A DNA stretch of 47,150 nt. It comes from Desulfotignum sp. GTDB taxonomy: Bacteria > Desulfobacterota > Desulfobacteria > Desulfobacterales > Desulfobacteraceae. Within the stretch, counting starts at the first letter, position 1. Every line of letters begins with the position of its first letter. This document shows positions 42,753-47,150 of this stretch, piece after piece. The DNA lies in contig JAGYOW010000025.1 in assembly GCA_018399285.1 (NCBI GenBank), forward strand, positions 1 to 47,150. Reading direction: 5' to 3'. Both the position numbers and the translations under genes were made by a program. Below the pieces are notes generated by a model. That model did not search any database. It saw only the letters and a program-made list of their open reading frames with translations, and was not told the origin of the DNA.

Positions 42753-42785
42753 AACCGGGTGGCTTCTTGCGGCCACCCGGTTTTT
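42753..42785 (+). terminator. Rho-independent terminator
   Basis: An 11-bp stem (AACCGGGTGGC/GCCACCCGGTT) with an 8-base loop is followed by a T-run. It ends the AOR-MoaD transcript. Confidence 0.85.
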
Positions 42786-42851
42786 CGTATTGACTTTTCG
42801 TCATTTCTGCACCCGACCCCCCTTTTGCTTTATGTAATTATTGGTTGATTA

Positions 42852-42898
42852 TTGTAATTATTAATCTATATCTATATATTATAGATCAAAAATTACAA
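42852..42898. promoter_or_regulatory. AT-rich 15-bp inverted repeat upstream of the TonB receptor (operator candidate)
   Basis: TTGTAATTATTAATC and GATCAAAAATTACAA are related by inverted symmetry (13 of 15 matches) around a 17-base TATA-rich centre. It may bind a metal-dependent or oxyanion-dependent repressor of the uptake genes. Confidence 0.4.
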
Positions 42899-42905
42899 TT
42901 ATTCA

Positions 42906-42935
42906 TTGACAATAACAATAAAAACCCATTACATA
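42906..42935 (+). promoter_or_regulatory. Possible promoter of the TonB receptor gene
   Basis: TTGACA and TACATA are separated by 18 bases, 97 bases before the ATG. Confidence 0.4.
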
Positions 42936-42937
42936 AG

Positions 42938-42986
42938 GTCCTGGTTTTTTGAGAAGGGGTGTCTTTGCCTGCACCGCAGGCAGGAC
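42938..42986 (+). promoter_or_regulatory. Structured 5' leader of the TonB receptor gene
   Basis: GTCCTG (42938-42943) can pair with CAGGAC (42981-42986), enclosing a smaller hairpin CCTGC-ACC-GCAGG (42968-42980). This could be a riboregulator or an ordinary folded leader; it matches no riboswitch class I can name. Confidence 0.3.
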
Positions 42987-43031
42987 ATCAGGGTCGTGGC
43001 ATGAAAATTTTTCAAGTTAAAGGAAGAAAAA

Positions 43032-45055
43032 ATGAAAAAATTCCGGTATTTCATAGCGGTTTTATGTATCTTTTCAGCTGTTTCGATCCTGCCGGCCCTT
43101 GCTCAGGAACCGGCAGGCTCAGGAGAGGTGTATGATCTGGGCGATGTGCTCATCATGGAAAAAGGCGATGAAGTGAATGCCATCACCAGCATCGACACTT
43201 TGTCCAGCTATGACATCGAAATGCAGGGAAGCCAGACCGTATCGGAAGCCCTGGAACTGATCCCGGGCCTCGATGTCCAGACCGGCGGCAAAGGACAGTC
43301 CTATGTCACCCTTCGGGGGTTTGACCAGAAAAATATCAAGGTGCTCATTGACGGGGTGCCGGCCAACCCGACCTATGACGGATCCCTGGACCTGTCCCAG
43401 ATCCCCGTGGATGCCATTGCCAGAATCAAGGTGATCAAAGGGGCGTCTTCCGTACTTTACGGCCCCAACACCATGGGCGGGGTCATCAATATCATCACCA
43501 AAAAAGGCGGGGAAAAGCCGTTCACCAGCGTGAGAACCTCCTTTGGTGAAAACAGCACCCAGAATTATATTTTCAACCATGGAGCCGGCAAAGGCAATTT
43601 CAACTACTGGATCACGGCCAGCCACCGGAAATCAGACGGGTTCGAACTGTCCGACGATTTCGATCCCAACAACCCCGTCACCGGTATCGGCACGGACTAC
43701 AACGAAGACGGCGGAGTCCGGGATCTGAGCGATTATGAAAAAACCACGGTGAGCGCCAAATTCGGATATGAATATGATGATGATTCCAAGCTGTATATGA
43801 CTGTGGATTACCATGACAACGAAAGAGGCATCCCCACGGAAAATTCCAGATACTGGGATTTTAAAAACTGGGAACAATGGCATGTCAGCCTGGCCGGAGA
43901 GCATGATGTCACGGATCTTTTGTCCATGAAAGCCCGGCTGTATTACATGAAACACGATGACACCCTGGAAGATGTGAGCTGGGATGCCGCCCACACCTCC
44001 AGCAAAAAATGGTTGAACAAGCTCCTACATTGATTATTCCATCGGCGGTGAAGTCCAGGATATCTGGATTTCGGCGATATCAACCTGAGTAAAGATGGGT
44101 TTCAGCTACATGAAAGCCAGCAACATTCAGCGGGAATATCTGGATGCCACCAGCATGCCCGTCGTCGGTTCGGAGATCCCATCGGATGGGCTCCGGAACA
44201 GGAATATGAAGTGGACATCTATTCTTTCGGGCTGGAAGACGATATCAGGTGACCGACAAAATGATGACCTTGACCGCCGGGGTGATTCTATGATGGCCCG
44301 GTCAAAGCGTTTGACGGCGAGGAATCCATCGAACGGGACAAAGCAAGCTGGAACCCCCAGGCGGGGTTTCCTATGACTTTACCCAGGACTTCACCATGTA
44401 TGCATCCGTAGGGGAAAAAGACCCGGTTCCCCAGATGAAGGAGCTGTACGAGTGACCTGGCGGGAGAGCGACTCCGATCTGGATCCCCAGCAGACCATTG
44501 CTATCGAGGTGGTGCCACGAAACGGTTCAACCATGGGGTAGAGTCTTTCCGGAGCGGTGTTTTGTGATATCACCGACCGTATCGATTATGATGTGGATGA
44601 CAACCCATACAAACATCGGTGAAACCGAGATCAAAGGAGTTTGAAGCCCAGCTCAATTACCGACCCCTGGAACCTGGATCTGGGCACGGGGATACACCTA
44701 TCTGTCCGCCGCAGCCAAGGCGGATAGTCAGACCGGAACTGGATGCCGCGAGAGAGATTCCGGAGCACAAGTTTTTTGCCGATGCCAGGTATTTCTTTGA
44801 TTTCGGCCTGACCGCCGCCTGCCAGGCCGACATACCCGGCGACCAGGTGGAGCCGACCGGGATTTCCAGCCCGGGGATATCGATGAGTTCTGGGTGGTGA
44901 ACGCCCAGACTGAACCAGGATATCAAGTTATTTGAAAAAAATCTCCACAGCCGTGTTCCTGGAAGTCAGGAAACCTGTTTGATGAAGATTATGAAGAAGG
45001 CAGCGGTCCCTATCCTGGAAGAAATTTCCTGGCCGGGATGCAGTTCAGCTTTTAA
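43032..45055 (+). pseudogene. TonB-dependent outer-membrane receptor, frameshifted after the plug domain
   Basis: The first 333 codons encode a signal peptide (cut near ALA-QEP), a plug domain (SQTVSEALELIPGLDVQTGG, YVTLRGFDQKNIKVLIDGVP, IKVIKGASSVLYGPNTMGG) and the first barrel strands. After about 44020 the frame breaks repeatedly; barrel segments are visible in alternating frames (EYEVDIYSFGLEDDI, FTQDFTMYASVGEK, GFEAQLNYRP), and the proper C-terminus (PGRNFLAGMQFSF then TAA) is at 45055. Shifts occur every 50-100 bases. The substrate is not identifiable from sequence; the neighbouring AOR-MoaD and Fec-type ABC genes hint at a metal, metallophore or tungstate/molybdate-related compound. 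Confidence 0.8.
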
Positions 45056-45139
45056 TTAAACAACCATGACAGGGCGGCAGTGAGATTCCGGACGGTTCCG
45101 GACACTGCCGCCCTGCCTGTCTGGAAGATCCTTACCATC

Positions 45140-46249
45140 ATGACTCTCAAAAAACTGCTGTGGCCGGTTGTCTGTGTGGCCTGCCTGATCTTTCTGTTCA
45201 GTATCTATACGGCCGGCCAGAAAAAAAGCAGGCACCGGTGCAGGGGAAGCACCACAGCATCACGGACATGAAGGCCGGACCTTTGAGGTGGCGGACCGCT
45301 GGAACGGATCGCCCTTTTGGGCGGCCCCACCGGCCAGATTGCATTTATCCTGGGGGTTGAAGACCAGCTGTGCGCGGTCACCAAAACCCTGAAAATGTCC
45401 GAACTGGTCAAGACGTTTTTTCCTCAAATTGCAAACCTGCCCGGTCCCCGCTCCACTTCGGGCTCCATCAACATCGAGGAACTCATCAAATCCGATCCGG
45501 ACATCGCTATTGCCGGGGACATTGACGGCGGCATTGTCCTGGAAAAGACCCGGATACCCGTGGCGTTTCTGGAAGACAGCATGGGTGAAGGGATGAAAGA
45601 TATCAAAAAAGAGGTCCGGTTCTACGGGGTTGTGTTCAATACACCGGACCGGGCCGAACGGTATGTGGCCTATCTGGAGCGGTTCACCGCACTGGTCCTG
45701 GAACGGACCCGGGATATCCCCGAAGATCAGCGCAAAAAAGTGTTCCAGGGATACAACCCCAGCCACCTGGTGACCCTGGGGGGGGACACCTTTATGCAGG
45801 AACGCATCGAGATCGCCGGATGCCTGAACGCCGCTGAAAGCGTGACCACCATCGGCCAGCGCACCGGGCTGCATTCCGGCTTAGGAGAGGTCTCCATGGA
45901 GCAGGTCCTGGCCTGGAACCCCGATATCCTGGTGATCAATTACGGCACCCCGGATGACGTGTATGCCGATCCCCAGTGGCAGCAGATCCGGGCCGTGGCA
46001 AACCGGCAGGTGTATCCCCAGCCGGCCGGCGTGTTCATTTTCAACCGGCCCACGGCGGAGTCCGCTGCCGTTTTCCCGTTGTGGCTGGCCGGGATTGCCT
46101 ACCCGGAAAAATTTTCAGATGTATGCATCCCCTGCCTGGTCAAGGAATTCTACGGGGAGGTGTTTGACTTTGACCTGACCGATTCCCAGGTGACCCAGGT
46201 TCTTGACGGCACCTATGAGACCCGGATCATGAAAGGGGCCAGGCATTAA
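45140..46249 (+). CDS. FecB/FepB-type periplasmic binding protein, with frame disruptions near its start
   Basis: The gene starts MTLKKLLWPVVCVACLIFLF, a membrane anchor or signal, but between 45205 and 45320 the frame wanders: the expected ITDMxGRTFEVADPLERIAL segment is spread over three frames. From 45317 the frame is open for 310 codons and shows GGPTGQIAFILGVEDQLCAV, NIEELIKSDPDIAI and VLAWNPDILVINYG, typical of class III (iron-siderophore, cobalamin or molybdate/tungstate) binding proteins. The 5' and 3' frames agree, so two or three small indels compensate. The permease gene follows. Confidence 0.75.
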
Positions 46250-46274
46250 AGATCAACGGTTTCATATCCAGGGC

Positions 46275-47150
46275 ATGTCCGGCCGCATTTCTCCGGATGC
46301 GTGGATCAAAGTGTTCATAGGCCTGCTGGTCCTGGTGATGATCTTTTCCTTAGGAAGCGGCCGGGTGGACATCTCATTTGTCCAGACCCTGAAAATTCTG
46401 CTGTCCCCGGTGATTCCCCTGGCGCCAGATATATCCGACACCCTGTCTTCCGTGATTGTGGATGTGCGGCTCCCCCGGATTCTGGCCGGCATGATGGTGG
46501 GCGGGGCTTTGGCCGTTTCCGGGGCGTCCTTCCAGGGGGTGTTCCAGAATCCCCTGGTCAGCCCCCATATCCTGGGGGTGGCAGCCGGCGCCGGATTCGG
46601 GGCCGCCCTGGCCATTCTGCTGTTCGACAACATCTGGCTGATCCATCTCACCTCGTTTGTGTTCGGCCTGGCCGCCGTGGGCATGGCCTATGCCCTGTCC
46701 CGGGTGTACAAAATGACCCCCGTGCTGATGCTGGTGCTGTCCGGCATCGTGGTGGGATCTTTGTTTTCCGCATTGACCTCTTTTCTCAAATACATTGCCG
46801 ATCCCATGAACAAGATGCCGGCCATCGTGTTCTGGCTGCTGGGATCCCTCAACCATGTGTCGTTCAGGGACATCCTGATCACGGCCCCCGTGTTCATCGT
46901 CTGCATTTCCGTGCTGCTGCTGGTCCGGTGGCGCATCAATCTGCTGGCCATGGGGGATGAGGATGCCCGGACCCTGGGGGTCAACACCGAAGCCCTGAAA
47001 CTGACCATCATTGTATGCGCCACCATTGCCACGGCATCGGCCGTGTGCATCAGCGGCATCATCGGGTGGATCGGCATCATGATTCCCCACATCGGACGGC
47101 TCATCGTGGGACCGGACCATAAATACCTGCTGCCCATTTCCCTTGTGATC
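46275..47150 (+). CDS. FecCD-type ABC transporter permease (partial, runs off the window)
   Basis: The open frame from the ATG at 46275 has no stop before the window end. It encodes DVRLPRILAGMMVGGALAVS, GASFQGVFQNPLVSPHILGV, the coupling helix region GDEDARTLGV and GIIGWIGIMIPHIGRL, the standard FecCD family pattern (iron-siderophore, B12 or molybdate/tungstate importers). About 292 residues are present; the last helices and the ATPase gene must lie beyond 47150. A short in-frame extension upstream of the ATG is possible. Confidence 0.88.
   Translation, partial: MSGRISPDAWIKVFIGLLVLVMIFSLGSGRVDISFVQTLKILLSPVIPLAPDISDTLSSVIVDVRLPRILAGMMVGGALAVSGASFQGVFQNPLVSPHILGVAAGAGFGAALAILLFDNIWLIHLTSFVFGLAAVGMAYALSRVYKMTPVLMLVLSGIVVGSLFSALTSFLKYIADPMNKMPAIVFWLLGSLNHVSFRDILITAPVFIVCISVLLLVRWRINLLAMGDEDARTLGVNTEALKLTIIVCATIATASAVCISGIIGWIGIMIPHIGRLIVGPDHKYLLPISLVI

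Noticed and set aside
42938..43031. Moco, tungsten-cofactor or cobalamin riboswitch upstream of the TonB gene.
   Set aside because: Only two simple stems are visible; none of the conserved class-specific motifs could be recognised.
1..47150. CRISPR arrays, tRNA or rRNA genes, integrases, insertion sequences.
   Set aside because: None were found on reading both strands; no regularly spaced repeats or transposase motifs were seen.

Overview
The window looks like chromosome of a strictly anaerobic, sulfate-reducing deltaproteobacterium (Desulfobacterota, Desulfobacteraceae-like; inferred from gene content only). The signs are an AprBA-type adenylylsulfate reductase pair, a multihaem cytochrome, many sigma-54 regulators, two tungsten aldehyde ferredoxin oxidoreductases (AOR) and a YkgJ-type cysteine-cluster protein. 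I saw no rRNA, tRNA, CRISPR array or transposase.

Region by region. 1-2.8 kb: accessory leftovers (partial GNAT, frameshifted ParB-like gene, MazEF-type toxin-antitoxin pair, dead DUF3786-type gene, LOG protein). 2.8-15.5 kb: the most unusual block. It holds an octahaem cytochrome with a sigma-54 promoter, two sigma-54 activators with Cys-rich PAS domains, a YkgJ protein, a zinc-ribbon protein, an AprA/AprB paralogue pair without sat or qmo, a DUF4242-like small protein and an 887-residue cytoplasmic molybdo/tungsto-enzyme. The aprB/DUF4242 divergent gap carries three copies of GTGGCGCCAC, and related promoter-like motifs (TGGCAC-N6-TGATA) recur three times in the block. I read it as one co-regulated redox system of unknown substrate. 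15.6-18 kb: XRE-cupin regulator and acyl-CoA synthetase operon. 18-24 kb: sigma-54-dependent GcvH-like protein, a histidine kinase with an N-terminal Rossmann domain, an NtrC-type response regulator, archaemetzincin, and ornithine aminotransferase. 24-29.5 kb: branched-chain amino-acid-type ABC importer (livGFHMK) with two small extra genes. 29.5-34.2 kb: divergent operon of a broken ferredoxin subunit, an intact AOR, a TetR regulator and a choline dehydrogenase (BetA), which suggests choline to betaine aldehyde to betaine with AOR in place of BetB. 34.3-40.4 kb: porin remnant, FMN-binding PPOX-fold protein, tesA-ybbA-ybbP type operon and a HI0074/HI0073 nucleotidyltransferase pair. 40.5-47.15 kb: second AOR (5' part broken), MoaD-like protein, citrate synthase scrap, then a TonB receptor (broken), a FecB-like binding protein and a FecCD permease running off the end; the context hints at metal or oxyanion (perhaps tungstate/molybdate) uptake.

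Several accessory genes show dense single-base frameshifts (near 440, 2000, 25900, 29650-29900, 34490, 40550-41000, 44000-45300). From sequence alone I cannot tell decay from base-calling errors, so these are labelled pseudogenes with that caveat. The block before about 15.6 kb also looks more A+T rich by eye than the part after it.
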